DNA of 64,000 nucleotides from Sipunculus nudus (GCA_026874595.1 CM049313.1:23992008-24056007), one strand, 5' to 3'. Shown: positions 33,793-43,644, counted from the stretch's first letter. Notes: generated by a model from the letters alone, not told the origin. A program made the numbers and translations.

Positions 33793-35146
33793 GCGTGGAG
33801 AGCAGGGCTGGGGGGATGTGGTGGCCTTGTAGAAAGTTCTGGTCAGACGCGAAGCAGGACTGGGGCAATGTTGTGGCCTTGTAGGAAGTTCTGGTCAGAC
33901 GCGCGAAACAGGGCTGGCGCAATGGGGTAGTCTTGTGAGAAGTTCTGGTCAGACGGGTGAAGCAGGGCTGGCGCAATGTGGTAGTCTTGTGAGAAGTTCT
34001 GGTCAGACGGGTGGAGCAGGGCTGGCGCAATGTGGTGGTCTTGTGAGAAGTTCTGGTCAGACGGGTGGAGTAGGGCTGGAGCAATGTGGTAGTCTTGTGG
34101 GTAGTTCTGGTCAGACGATAGGAGCAGGGCTGGCGCAATGTGGTAGTCTTGTGAAAAGTTTTGGTCAGACGGGTGGAGCAGGGCTGGCGCAATGTGGTGG
34201 TCTTGTGAGAAGTACTGGTCAGATGGGTGGAGCAGTGCTGCCGCAGTGTGGTAGTCTTGTGGGCAGTTCTGGTCAGACGGGTGGAGCAGGGCTGGCGCAA
34301 TGTGGTGGTTTTGTGGGTAGTTCTGGTCAGACGGGAGGAGCAGGGCTGGCGCAATGTGGTAGTCTTGTGAAAAGTTTTGGTCAGACGGGTGGAGCAGGGC
34401 TGGCGCAATGTGGTGGTCTTGTGAGAAGTACTGGTCAGACGGGTGGAGCAGGGCTGCCGCAGTGTGGTAGTCTTGTGGGCAGTTCTGGTCAGACGGGTGG
34501 AGCAGGGCTGGCGCAATGTGGTGGTTTTGTGGGTAGTTCTGGTCAGACGGGAGGAGCAGGGCTGGCGCAATGTGGTGGTCTTGTGAGAAGTTCTGGTCAG
34601 ACGGGTGGAGCAGGGCTGGCGCAGTGTGGTAGTCTTGTGTGAAGTACTGGTCAGACGGGTGAAGCAGGGCTGGCGCAATGTGGTAGTCTTGTGAGAAGTT
34701 CTGGTCAGACGGGTGGAGCAGGGCTGGCGCAATGTGGTGGTCTTGTGAGAAGTTCTGGTCAGACGGGTGGAGTAGGGCTGGAGCAATGTGGTAGTCTTGT
34801 GGGTAGTTCTGGTCAGACGATAGGAGCAGGGCTGGCGCAATGTGGTAGTCTTGTGAAAAGTTTTGGTCAGACGGGTGGAGCAGGGCTGGCGCAATGTGGT
34901 GGTCTTGTGAGAAGTACTGGTCAGACGGGTGGAGCAGGGCTGCCGCAGTGTGGTAGTCTTGTCGGCAGTTCTGGTCAGACGGGTGGAGCAGGGCTGGCGC
35001 AATGTGGTGGTTTTGTGGGTAGTTCTGGTCAGACGGGAGGAGCAGGGCTGGCGCAATGTGGTAGTCTTGTGGGTAGTTCTGGTCAGACGGGAGGAGCAGG
35101 ACTGGCGCAATGTGGTGGTCTTGCGGGAAGTTCTGGTCTGACAGGA
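33793..35146. repeat. 54-bp minisatellite, about 25 units, with higher-order structure
   Basis: The unit is GGGTGGAGCAGGGCTGGCGCAATG continuing TGGTGGTCTTGTGAGAAGTTCTGGTCAGAC. Variants recur at fixed spacing: GACGATAGGAGC at 34115 and 34817 (702 bp = 13 units), and GAAAAGTTTTGG at 34153, 34369 and 34855 (216 bp = 4 units, then 486 bp = 9 units). Because 54 is a multiple of 3, frames without a stop in one unit stay open through the array: 458 codons on the minus strand (T-H-K-T-T-T-L-R-Q-P-C repeats) and 235 and 169 codons on the plus strand. These long frames are a by-product of the period and are not taken as genes. Confidence 0.95.
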
Positions 35147-35274
35147 AGAGGTGGATTGACGAAAAGTGCTGGGATGACTCGAAGAAACGGGCTCACGTGA
35201 CGGGGTGGATCAGTAAACACAGGGGAAGGGGTGACAGGTGAACTGTGACTTATCTTCAATTCTCGTAGTATATC
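35083..35274 (-). CDS. Terminal exon of the SGNH-like gene, ending in the minisatellite
   Basis: The acceptor TTCCAG at 35275-35280 is followed in phase 0 by DILRELKISHSSPVTPSPVF, then T-D-P-P-R-H-V-S-P-F-L-R and a Pro-rich tail (LPARPPHCASPAPPV), ending at TGA 35083-35085. That is 64 codons including the stop. The donor of the exon at 35472-35688 is also phase 0, so the join is clean. The tail is the first unit of the 54-bp array. The in-frame stop arises where later units read GTC-TGA and the outermost unit reads GTC-AGA. Confidence 0.55.
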   Translation of the reverse strand, partial: DILRELKISHSSPVTPSPVFTDPPRHVSPFLRVIPALFVNPPLPVRPELPARPPHCASPAPPV

Positions 35275-35471
35275 CTGGAAGGAAAAAAATATGAATATTT
35301 TGTTTATATCAGCTAAGATATTTGCCTAGGGATATTTAACCTACCTTACTAGTGTATAATATATATCTGTATATTTGTATATATTATTGCAAAGTTTACG
35401 TTCCTTTACAAATCTCTTATGATGTAAATATTGTACTGTAGTAAAACACTTTGTTGGTCAATTCACAATAC

Positions 35472-35688
35472 CTGTACTGTCCTTAGAGATGCTACAGTCT
35501 CCATGACGGCTTTTGATACCACACCTTGACCCTGGCGATTTAGGTTATGGAAGCCATATCTGCCGAGCAGTCTGCGGTTCAGTGTACCTCCGTTGAAGAA
35601 GCTCCTGTCGCTGATTAAGTGTAGGCCCGGCAGGTCCCTTGAGAGTTGCTCAAGCTGTGCATTAACTTGCTCTGCCAAGCGGTTGCAT
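35472..35688 (-). CDS. SGNH-hydrolase-like exon (C-terminal catalytic part)
   Basis: Minus strand between TTGACAG (acceptor) and CAG/GTATTG (donor). It reads NRLAEQVNAQLEQLSRDLPG, then LISDRSFFNGGTLNRRLLGR and Y-G-F-H-N-L-N-R-Q-G-Q-G. SGNH/GDSL-type esterases end with a D-x-x-H-L-N/S-x-x-G block holding the catalytic Asp and His. Here the H of F-H-N-L is present, but the Asp position reads Y-G or R-Y-G, so the dyad looks incomplete. Such domains occur in many expanded molluscan families and in retroelement proteins. The N-terminal G-D-S part was not found in 35700-37800. Confidence 0.5.
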
Positions 35689-35699
35689 CTGTCAAAAAT

Positions 35700-37815
35700 T
35701 ATATATTTATAAATTATAAAAATTGTATAAGGTGGATAATTTATTTAAATATATATTTCATATATATATATATACAACTTCTGTTCATAATATTTGCACT
35801 GTTGACTTGATTTATTTGGAATTTAATATTCACCTGACTTGACTAACATGACTTTAAAAACCAACCGACTAATAACCACATGTAATTTTTCTTCCTGCTT
35901 TCTACAACGGCTGACAAATGCTGTATTCCGAAATAGTGATATTTTTTCAATTGGTAGTGCTCAAATCATTGAAAATCAAAAGTGAAGTAACTTCAGCATA
36001 GGTTACCTATATTCTAGTGATCTAATCATAATTTTCCTTATCTCAAACATCATTAGTTACAGCTTCAGTGGTGTACACATTTTTACACTCATTAGGACTC
36101 TCACATTTACAGTATTTCGTGCAGGACCATTGTGATCATACACATAAACAGCTTTTCCTAGCACAAGGGGTTTTTGTGCCACATGAATTATGGCACCATT
36201 TTCAAAAGGTCAGCTGGGGCCATTTTAGCCAGTGAAATCATGGGCTGTGGAACTTCTTCTATGATCTTCCATCCAAATTGTTCAATTTTCTAATCCTATT
36301 TTCGTGGTTTCTCTGTGTTTACTGCCTTCCAGACCATTGCTTATAAAAGTCTTCCGATGATAAACAAGGTTTTATATAAATATAAATGCAGTATGACTGC
36401 ATCTTATGCTACTGCATGGTCTCATAGTTCTTGTATGTATGAAATAGTGGTCTTTATTGTCATGGATATCTAATGTTGCCGTTTATTAACGTAGACTGGT
36501 GTCTTATATACTAGTACTTTTTAAATGCGAGTTGGGCAAGGAACCAGTCTATTAGAGTCTATTTATGTTTCTATAAATGAAAAAATTGACGTTGAAAACA
36601 ACTTACATAAAAAATATGGAAAATGCTCAGAATTCCAAGGGGTCGTGGTAGGTATCACTGCCCATTTTCTGCTCAAATGTTTTCTTCTGTACACCATATA
36701 AATATGCATCCTATCAGCCTATATCTGGACTTTCGAATAAGATCTTTTGTAGAATAATATCATCTGCATGTTTGAAGTTATATTCATCATACCGCACAAT
36801 GGTCGATGCTGTAAAAAATCATAAAATGACAAATCGTACATTTCGGTATTTGATATTGGAATGCATATCAAGAAAAATGCTTGAGGTTGACAGACTGTCA
36901 TCACTTGGATCCTTTTTTTGGGACAACCTGAAGAACAAAAGTCAATCATAAAATGCTTGTTATACCCTACTGCAAGGATGGGTCAAATGTCCCTACTCTG
37001 CAGTCCGACTAATAAGAATCCTACCAGTAACTGGCCCATCTTCCAGCCATCTCCGTCTAAAGAATTTTAATTGAAACTCAGAACCTGTCACTTGCATACA
37101 ATTCTCCTCTCACCGAGCTGCGCAATCTTTGAACAGATAGTATTAACTAGAAAGAAGATCATCAAGACCCCAGCAAGTCTCACGTGCCCCTGCTTGAAAA
37201 GCCCCATGCAAGACGAATAACCTACTGATCCCAATATTTAACAAACCGAGTCCCATCTCCTTTTCAAGTTACTCGTAGAAACACAAGTTGACACTGGGTC
37301 CGTCCATCGAAACCTGCACGAACCCTTTTTTGTTCAGCTCACTAGTAGCTGAACTAATGTTCAAGTTGATCTGTAGCTGCAGAATGCCCAACAAATCGGA
37401 AGAGAGATATCTAGAGCATTTTTTTGTCGAGATGCCACATCCTGATATGTATGTCTGTTTTTCTTTGTCTTAGCATTCAAACTCAAATGAAAGAGAAGTA
37501 CATAGTCACTTTCACTGTGCACCATAGATTTAAGCAGACTGACGAAATATGGTGCTATCCTAAACAGACAAAGATAGCGGCACTTTGTTTCCCCACAAGC
37601 GAATGTATCTGCAAATGAATGTCCTGGAAATATTTTTTTTCAAAACAACGTGGTGGCATTCTCGCATGACTTGAAAGAATAATGTGATTCTACACATTTT
37701 AATTCTGTGAACAAAAGGGGGAGAAGTATAAATCAAATGTTGACTTTTCATTGTTTGCACTTAAATTAATAATTATATGAATGCATGAAAACAAATAAAA
37801 TTATTGTTTTTAGTC
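35700..37815. other. Intron-like sequence
   Basis: No motif found, including no SGNH N-terminal blocks. A hairpin GTTCAGCT (37332-37339) / AGCTGAAC (37347-37354) with a 7-base loop is present. Confidence 0.4.
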
Positions 37816-37819
37816 ATAC

Positions 37820-37957
37820 CTGCTGCCTTGTATAAGTAATAGGGAATCTGCCTGGTTTTAGCTCTGATTCCTCTCGTGCTTGGCTCTGTGAGGTGTCATT
37901 CTCGTCATGTATCACTCGTTCTTGCCTGCTTGGTTGTGCAGTTACTAAGTTCTCAAC
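37820..37957 (-). CDS. Unidentified 46-codon exon
   Basis: Bordered by CTTTCAG (acceptor) and CAGCAG/GTATGA (donor) on the minus strand, 138 bp, fully open: VENLVTAQPSRQERVIHDEN, DTSQSQAREESELK, then PGRFPITYTRQQ. It is acidic and Ser/Gln-rich, so probably a linker. It lies in order with 38072-38170 and may join the SGNH-like exon downstream, though phase 0 at its end does not fit that exon's phase without another exon between. Confidence 0.55.
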
Positions 37958-38071
37958 CTGAAAGAAGGCAATTCGTAAGTAAATTAACCAGATTAAACTT
38001 GCAGTCTAAGAAGTCTATGCTCAAATGTGTGAATAATAATGGAAACCTTAAATGTAATATATCATATTTAC

Positions 38072-38170
38072 CTTATTATCAGGAACATGCTGCCTTGCAG
38101 GTCGGATTGTCACAGTTTTGTTCAAATACGTACGGGAAACTGGAAGACTTTCAGTAGTTGCATCAATTGC
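38072..38170 (-). CDS. Unidentified 33-codon exon
   Basis: Minus strand between GGGACAG and AATAAG/GTAAAT, exactly 99 bp and open: AIDATTESLPVSRTYLNKTV then TIRPARQHVPDNK. Phase 0 at both ends fits the next exon at 37820-37957. No family recognised. Confidence 0.55.
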
Positions 38171-38351
38171 CTGTCCCAGATGATTAAGAGTCAGGCTTGA
38201 AATATGTTTTTTTTTATTCTGGTAAGCATTCTTTTGTTTTGCAGTTAATTTTTCATATGTTTGATGAGTTTAAATGTAAATACATTGTTTTATATACTTT
38301 TTTTTCTGCTTTAACAAATACACGTCCCTGCTTTTATCCCGGTGAAGCTGC

Positions 38352-38795
38352 TCAGTATCTTAACTGTGTGTTCACTAACCCCCGCAGTTCCTTGACTGCA
38401 CTGGCACGGCGTAAGACCTCCACTAGATCACTGGTGTTATACTGGTAAAAAAACAGCATGAATAGCTCGGTTACACTAGTAATTGGATGTACCTCTCGGT
38501 CATCTGATATAACTGGCCGATCATCTTCTAACATGGGCATACTGACCTCCAGTCTTCTCTGCTGTGCTGCAGTAATAATTTCTTCTCCAGATTCAGTGAG
38601 GCGTCCCTCGTTTGGTTGAAAAAAAGCCAGGTTCTATCTTGTTGCCAACTTTGGCAATTGTATGGGCAATATTTACTAATCGGGGATGTTTCATCGACCT
38701 CAGTATATCAACATAAAATCTGGGCGACTCTGATCGGAGAAGGAATTTCACTGCAAAAGTGACATTATGGGGGCATGTGGAGGACAGCCATTCAC
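38352..38795 (-). pseudogene. KDZ-associated / HMGXB3-like protein, C-terminal exon (one frameshift)
   Basis: The acceptor TTATTTTAG precedes EWLSSTCPHNVTFAVKFLLR, then S-E-S-P-R-F-Y-V-D-I-L-R-S-M-K-H and NIAHTIAKVGNKIEPGFF. After a one-base change at a seven-base homopolymer (A run 38619-38625 on the plus strand) the frame continues NEGRLTESGEEIITAAQQRR to VLRRASAVKELRGLVNTQ and TGA. The AVKFLLR-x-E-S-P-R-x-Y-x-D-(I/M)-L-R-S-M-K-H block is one I recall from HMG-domain-3-like and KDZ-transposase-associated cysteine-cluster proteins. The single homopolymer break suggests a recent mutation or an assembly error. Confidence 0.6.
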
Positions 38796-38909
38796 CTAAA
38801 ATAAAAAGTACAGGGATTATAAAGATAAGAAGGCTGTACATTCTGGTACATCCAATGATACATGTATATAAGAGAGAAATGTATAGGTAAATAAAGCTTA
38901 TATTCATAC

Positions 38910-39042
38910 CTGAATGACTGAACAAGGCTGCACATGCATGGTTGAAGGTAGCCTTACTCATGCTTAGTCTGCATAATATGTCAAGCCTGCTCCCCTTCTG
39001 ACTGATGCAAAGGATGCCGCAAAGTCGCTTTAGGATATCTAC
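38910..39042 (-). CDS. KDZ-associated / HMGXB3-like protein, SAP-like exon
   Basis: 133 bp between ATTGCAG and TTCAG/GTATGA on the minus strand: VDILKRLCGILCISQKGSRL, DILCRLSMSKATFNHACAALFS. It begins in phase 0 and ends in phase 1, which exactly completes the Gly codon at the start of the 38352-38795 exon. The L-x-x-L-C-x-x-L-x-I-x-x-x-G-x-K/R-x-x-(I/L)-L-x-R-L pattern resembles a SAP DNA-binding helix pair. Confidence 0.65.
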
Positions 39043-39199
39043 CTGCAATATATTTTCAGATAGAATATAGAAGTAACCTCGGGTTGAAATAGGATAAAAT
39101 AAACAGCCAGAATAACTTAAATGAAGTGAACTATTTCGGTATATACTTTACAGCAAAAGAAAATTTACAGATGAAGTATGAAATATGTTTGTGAAATAC

Positions 39200-39385
39200 C
39201 TTGCGAAATTCTTCATGCAGTAACCGGTTGATAAGCTCTTCTGGAACAGCTTCATGGTCTTCTGAATCAATAGCTTGAACTTTGCAATATTTAGTATTGT
39301 ACAGTTCATTTCTCTCTCTGGTATATACCGTATGTATAGAGCCCAACCCTGAAAACTCGGTTTACACATAAAGGATATGCAGCAT
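39200..39385 (-). pseudogene. Exon upstream of the SAP-like exon (partly decayed)
   Basis: The acceptor ATTTCAG and donor CGCAAG/GTATTT on the minus strand give 186 bp that end in phase 0, matching the next exon. The downstream two-thirds are open (SIHTVYTRERNELYNTKYCK, VQAIDSEDHEAVPEELINRL), but TAA lies near the 5' end in this frame, so an indel or another start is needed. No family motif beyond its position in the gene. Confidence 0.5.
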
Positions 39386-39639
39386 CTGAAATCAAGATAG
39401 AAAACATATATTAAACTACTTTAAGAAATTGTATCTTGAATAATATCCAATGCAATTTAAATTTTTTTCAAACGTTTTTTTTGTAGTCAAGATACTGTAT
39501 TATTAAATATAAATTCACCCCTGACAACTCCTCGTGCTATTTTTTCTGTAGAAACATCACTCCAAAACTGTAAAGTATCTACCCGGGGTGAGGGTTATTT
39601 CGAACTTTAGAGCACTAGCTTCATGTCTGAATAAAGCTT

Positions 39640-40410
39640 TTTTATAATTATAATAATAATAATATAATTTATATAGCGCTATTTCAACAAAATAGTTATC
39701 TAAAGCGCTTTACAGACACAAAGCACAGTTTTACTAAAACATAAAATGTAGATTCCGACTAAAGCAAAGATTCCTAAAAGAAAACCCTAATTTCTAAGAA
39801 CTACCAAAAGCCAAAAAAAAAAGGGTAAGTTTTAAGATTTCTTTTAAAAGAAGCTAAAGATGGTGAAGCTCTGATTGAGTGCGGAAGTTCATTCCACAAC
39901 CTTGGTGCCACAGCTGAGAAAGCTCTCGAAACACACATCTCACTTCGTGTTTTAGGGATCACTAAAAGCACTTGGTCAGATGACCTAAGCTGCCTGACTG
40001 GAACATAAAAAGTTAAGAGGTTCCTAATGTAAATAGGCGATTGACCATTTATGGCTTTGTATACTAATAATAAAATTTTAAAATCAATGCGCTGTCGCAA
40101 CGGGAGCCAATCGAATTATGTGGTCGCGCTTCTTGGCACCAGTTACAAGCCTAGCAGCTGCATTCTGCACTCTCTGTAGCCGGTCCAGTAACTTGCTAGG
40201 AAGACCACATAGTAAAGAGTTGGAACAGTCAATCATTGAACTGATGAACGCATGAATTAATGTTATTAGTGAATCTTGAGTTAGGAAACCCTTTATCCTA
40301 GCTATATTACGCAGGTGGTAAAAAGCCAAACTACAAATATTATTTACATGCTTGTCAAGGCAAAGCCCTTGGTCAAACACTACCCCCAGTGTTTGAGATA
40401 ATGTATGAGA
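39640..40410 (-). mobile_element. 5'-truncated LINE (CR1/L2-like) inserted in the gene
   Basis: The minus strand encodes LGVVFDQGLCLDKHVNNICS, then ARIKGFLTQDSLITLIHAFI and DRLQRVQNAAARLVTGAKKR. After a frameshift near 40100 it continues RQRIDFKILLLVYKAINGQS and APRLWNELPHSIRASPSLAS to a stop at 39801. These are the post-palm blocks of CR1/L2-type ORF2. It ends in a 3' tail with TATAGCGC...AAAGCGCTTTAC (39675-39715) and an (ATA)n tract near 39645. The RT palm is missing, as usual for 5'-truncated insertions. Confidence 0.8.
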
Positions 40411-40567
40411 ATTTTTGGGTGATGTCCGTAGCTGATGCAAGAGTTCTCATATTCTTGTTGATAAAGGGCTTCAAAGGACAGATAGGCGTTCTCTATGTCT
40501 CGGTTGTTCAGGTGGATGCCCAGTCGGTTTATAGCATACCAGCCACTGGGCTCAATGCTGTGTGGTT
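40411..40567 (-). CDS. KDZ-associated / HMGXB3-like protein exon cut by the LINE
   Basis: The acceptor TTTCTTTCAG precedes E-P-H-S-I-E-P-S-G-W-Y-A-I-N-R, L-G-I-H-L-N-N-R-D-I-E-N and FEALYQQEYENSCISYGHHP. The W-Y-A-I-N-R-x-G-I-H ... F-E-A-(M/L)-x-x-x-E-Y-x-x-x-C-x-x-C/Y-G-H-H-P order fits the family I assign to 38352-39042. The coding sense runs straight into the LINE at about 40410 without a donor, so the exon was truncated by the insertion. The expected first Cys of the CxC pair is Tyr here. Confidence 0.55.
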
Positions 40568-40869
40568 CTGAAAGAAAGAGGTGCTGATTAAATAAGTAAG
40601 GCATGATATTAATGAAGGATACATGTTAACAAAGATTTGTTTAAAATGAGACAGTCTTCAGATTTATAAAATAACTATCTAACAGAAACTTGAGAACATA
40701 ATTATTTTAAGACATAATTACATGTACATTAATTCGATATAGATAATTACCTCTTGGGCATTTTAACATATTAGAAACTAGGTACAAAACTGATCAATCA
40801 TACGATCAATAAAGGAAGGCAAATATATTTCTTATGAGAAAACTTCAAGTAGTACCAGAATGACAGCAC

Positions 40870-40939
40870 CTACCACTAATCCACTACGTAACTCCATCAG
40901 AAGCGGACAGGACAAGAATGAGTGGTTCAAGATATTGGT
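40870..40939 (-). CDS. Small exon of the same gene
   Basis: 70 bp between ATTTCAG and GGTAG/GTGCTG on the minus strand: T-N-I-L-N-H-S-F-L-S-C-P-L-L-M-E-L-R-S-G-L-V-V. Its last base joins AA of the next exon to restore Glu, giving an uninterrupted ...LRSGLVV-E-P-H-S... reading. The phase match supports the gene model. Confidence 0.55.
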
Positions 40940-41254
40940 CTGAAATATGGCATGTCAATCTGTCTTGGACAGTTTTCTCATAAACCAGACATTTATAAGG
41001 ACTCTTCACAAAATTCATGATATTTTAGCACTCTGGCAGTCATTTTGCTCATTGTTCAACATTCCTTGTATTCAGCTGAGCGTCATGGTCCAAGGGCCAC
41101 TAGTTTTATCACCAATTGAAAATAAGAAAAAAAAAAATCATATGGGGCATTAAATGTGTATTTATTTAAAAGGGTTATAAGCATCCTCAGAGATGAATTG
41201 CTGTACATCTGTTATATCCAAAGCAGTACTGGATATAACAGTAGTCAGTACTTA

Positions 41255-41346
41255 TAACAAAGTCCAGTACTGGATTGGGGATGGCGTCTGGGTCAGTCTC
41301 TAACAAAGTCCAGTACTGGATTGGGGATGGCGTCTGGGTCAGTCTC
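41255..41346. repeat. Perfect tandem duplication, 2 x 46 bp
   Basis: TAACAAAGTCCAGTACTGGATTGG... with a unit length of 46 occurs at 41255-41300 and 41301-41346 without a visible difference. It falls on the 3' edge of the minus-strand frame at 41293-41600. Because 46 is not a multiple of 3, it shifts the frame to an immediate stop. Confidence 0.9.
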
Positions 41347-41610
41347 TATCTTGTCCTCGTCCAGGATGATGCCATCCATCACCTGTTTCACAAGGGGAGG
41401 GTGAAGCAACCAGGACAGAATCTTCTTCTGGCGCTGCGCCAATGTCGGCTTTGTGTAGGGTTTACTATTGCGTAGTCTCTTGCGTTTTGCAGTTTGGTCG
41501 GTTTGTACTGCAGTTGCTGGTGAGCGTTTTGTTGGCTGTCTCCTAGTTGCTCTGTTTATTTGTGACACTGCTGCGGTTGATGAAGCCTGTCTGTCGTTGG
41601 GTTGTTGTGT
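41293..41610 (-). pseudogene. Upstream exon of the KDZ-like gene (basic region)
   Basis: The minus frame is open for about 100 codons: SQINRATRRQPTKRSPATAV, then KPYTKPTLAQRQKKILSWLL, PPLVKQVMDGIILDEDKIET and DPDAIPNPVLDF. The R-x-R-Q-x-x-I-L-S/T-W-L/M ... V-x-x-x-I-L-x-D-E/T-x-x-I-E-x-D-P-D-A-(L/I)-P segment is one I recall in large molluscan transposon-like proteins. It ends at a stop produced by the 46-bp duplication. No clear acceptor was found. Confidence 0.45.
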
Positions 41611-41721
41611 GTAGTTTAGTTGATGAGCAATCTGGCCATCAAGACGTTCTAAACCTGTCCTGTGTAGGAGCCATCTGTCATGTTCTGGGTTGTTTGGAAG
41701 GCGGTCATGTTAAGGTGCATC

Positions 41722-42081
41722 TTAATGGCCATTCATGGAGAAGTATAGGTGAATAGTGTGGGTTAGAGTCCCACTGCAACGTGTGTGTTGGCGATCATAT
41801 ATGTCGTACCACACAACTATCTTGATCTGATCAGCATTTGCATGCCTTGTAATAGCCGTGACAACCCGACTCGGTAGGCAATCGGATAATTGGGCTGGTA
41901 AGCCTACTCGAGTCGTGATACTAGTAATATAGAGGAATGTATCGCAGTGGTCTTGCATCTGGTTGCATTCATATTGTGGTAAACGGCCCATAATCTCAAT
42001 ATTATGCTTAGAATGGTGAATGAACACAATAGTATATATGTGAGCTCGCAACTCAAACTGAAACACCATCTCCATTGACAC
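41722..42081 (-). CDS. N-terminal exon-like region of a KDZ-like or related gene
   Basis: The minus frame is open for 119 codons with a confident protein look: VFQFELRAHIYTIVFIHHSK, H-N-I-E-I-M-G-R-L-P-Q-Y-E-C-N-Q-M, FLYITSITTRVGLPAQLSDC, then LPSRVVTAITRHANADQIKI and SGTLTHTIHLYFSMNGH. I have seen this motif order in uncharacterised invertebrate proteins but cannot name the family. It shares strand with the exons to the left and probably precedes them. Confidence 0.45.
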   Translation of the reverse strand: MSMEMVFQFELRAHIYTIVFIHHSKHNIEIMGRLPQYECNQMQDHCDTFLYITSITTRVGLPAQLSDCLPSRVVTAITRHANADQIKIVVWYDIYDRQHTRCSGTLTHTIHLYFSMNGH

Positions 42082-42483
42082 TGGTCATTTCCTGTGTCGC
42101 CTGCGAGTTGCTTGCGTCCTGTAACCTGTGCGATCGATACTTGTGTTCATGCGGTCACAAATTCAACAAACATGCCGGGGGGTTTACCAATGTGCTGGGT
42201 TAAACGGGAACTTTCCTCGCTCATATTTGGTTTAGAAAGTACACAAAAAATGCTAAAGAATGGTCTGGTTTATGTTGATTTACAGTGTACTTGTAGCCCA
42301 TAAAGCGTTGTCAGAAAAGACGAAAATATTTGCATCTTTATAAGGCCTTTCAATGCGATCCTCAGACGTAGATGTCATGACACTCTGGCGCCAGTAATCT
42401 GGTCGTAATGCCAGAGGATCAATATGACGCTAGCCTTGTAACTGCAGAATCCTCTACTGGATGACCAACGCTTTCTCCCTGAA

Positions 42484-42705
42484 TTAGCATTGAGTAATTT
42501 CAAGTAGGTGTTGATTTTCTAGGCACCATGCATGAATTTGCTGTGTCAGCTGTGTGTGGTTGGCCTGGATATATGGAGGCAGCGACTGGGCAACAGTTCC
42601 CATCACCAATAATTTTGTAGTGATACAGAAAGTCAGTGCTGTAGTGATACAGAAAGTCAGTGCCGAATTACTCCGGTGGGTCTCTGGTAGTGGCTGTAGA
42701 AGTAT
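42484..42705 (-). pseudogene. OTU-like cysteine-protease fragment
   Basis: After an acceptor-like CTTCTACAG, the minus strand reads H-Y-K-I-I-G-D-G-N-C at about 42590-42620. The G-D-G-N-C core is the catalytic Cys motif of OTU-family deubiquitinases and their transposon-borne relatives. The motif normally continues L-x-R-A; here C-P-V-A-A-S follows, and the frame soon stops. A 24-bp tandem duplication lies just upstream of the motif. Confidence 0.4.
42616..42663. repeat. Perfect tandem duplication, 2 x 24 bp
   Basis: TGTAGTGATACAGAAAGTCAGTGC occurs at 42616-42639 and 42640-42663. It keeps the frame of the OTU-like fragment, adding eight codons. Confidence 0.9.
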
Positions 42706-42720
42706 ATAACAGGTCAAGCA

Positions 42721-43644
42721 GTCACTCAGTACAGCCAGGTACGGGTCAATAGTTCCCTCATTCTAGCCAGGTGCAGGTCAAGAGTTCACTCAGTGCTGTA
42801 GCTTGAGCCAGCAATTTGTCACAGTTTACTTTGGGCAACTGCCTTTCTCACCTTAGCCTGATCAGCCCAGTGGATCAAACTCAAGGGAAGTTTGATGTAT
42901 TGGCCTGACAGTTTGACCTGTCTATGCGTCTTTCTTAGCTTTCTGGTTCACAAGACAGGTGTCGCCACCCACAATGAGTCTATGCGCCTGCTTATTTCTA
43001 CTGAATTTGATACATCAGCCTGGTGGCGCCACATACAATAATTTTTGCACAGTGAATGTCCCTGTTTGTTTCGCAAGAGAGGTTGGACATATCAGTCTTA
43101 AATTGAGAATATGTATATATCTCTGATATCTTCGTTGTATACCAGACTCGATGGGCCAGCTATATTCATTTTTGTGTTTTGTTTGCCCCCATGCCAGAAT
43201 TTCAGCAGTGATATTTGTGTAATTGTTTCTTGTTCAAAATGTTGAGTACTGAGATTGTTCATATACATGTTACACGTGTACTTGAAAAGTAATGGTCCAG
43301 CATTGAAGCATTATACCTGGTATATATCCCATTGCACAGATTCGCATTAGGTCTTTAGGCCTTGTTTATGTTACAGAAAGCTTTTTAAGTTATGTATTAG
43401 TAAAAAAAAAATATAGTTGAGATAGAAGGAACCATATCTTAATTGGTTTAAGGCTTGAAACATATTCAGAAGTATGTGTATACGTGATTAGTTTAGGACT
43501 TAGTATTGGTATTAAACGGATATTACAAGTAGTAGTAATACTAGTGGGTCGGATGATGGTGGTATATCACAAAGATCCCTGAAACCGTCTCTCCCTTCCT
43601 CCAGTTGTATCATTCACTGTTCAAGTGAAGATCCAAAGAGATTG
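42721..43644. other. Repeat relics, no gene
   Basis: Short direct repeats of AGCCAGGT-CAGGTCAA-AGTTC occur at about 42735-42800. 42955-43150 resembles the 278-bp unit of the nested element (GGTGGCGCCAC..., TTTTGCACAGTG, CTGTTTGT). Confidence 0.5.

Noticed and set aside
33734-35110. 458-codon minus-strand open frame with Thr/His/Lys-rich repeats
   Set aside because: It is a by-product of a 54-bp period lacking a stop in that frame; the spliced frame of the neighbouring exon uses a different phase.
33935-35200. Plus-strand Gly/Ser/Gln repeat frames (S-S-G-Q-T-G-G-A-G-L-A-Q-C-G)
   Set aside because: Silk- or collagen-like at first sight, but these are shadows of the same minisatellite with no signal peptide, splice context or start outside the array.
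37332-37354. Short hairpin as a terminator or regulatory RNA
   Set aside because: An 8-bp stem is expected by chance in 64 kb, and no adjacent gene end supports it.
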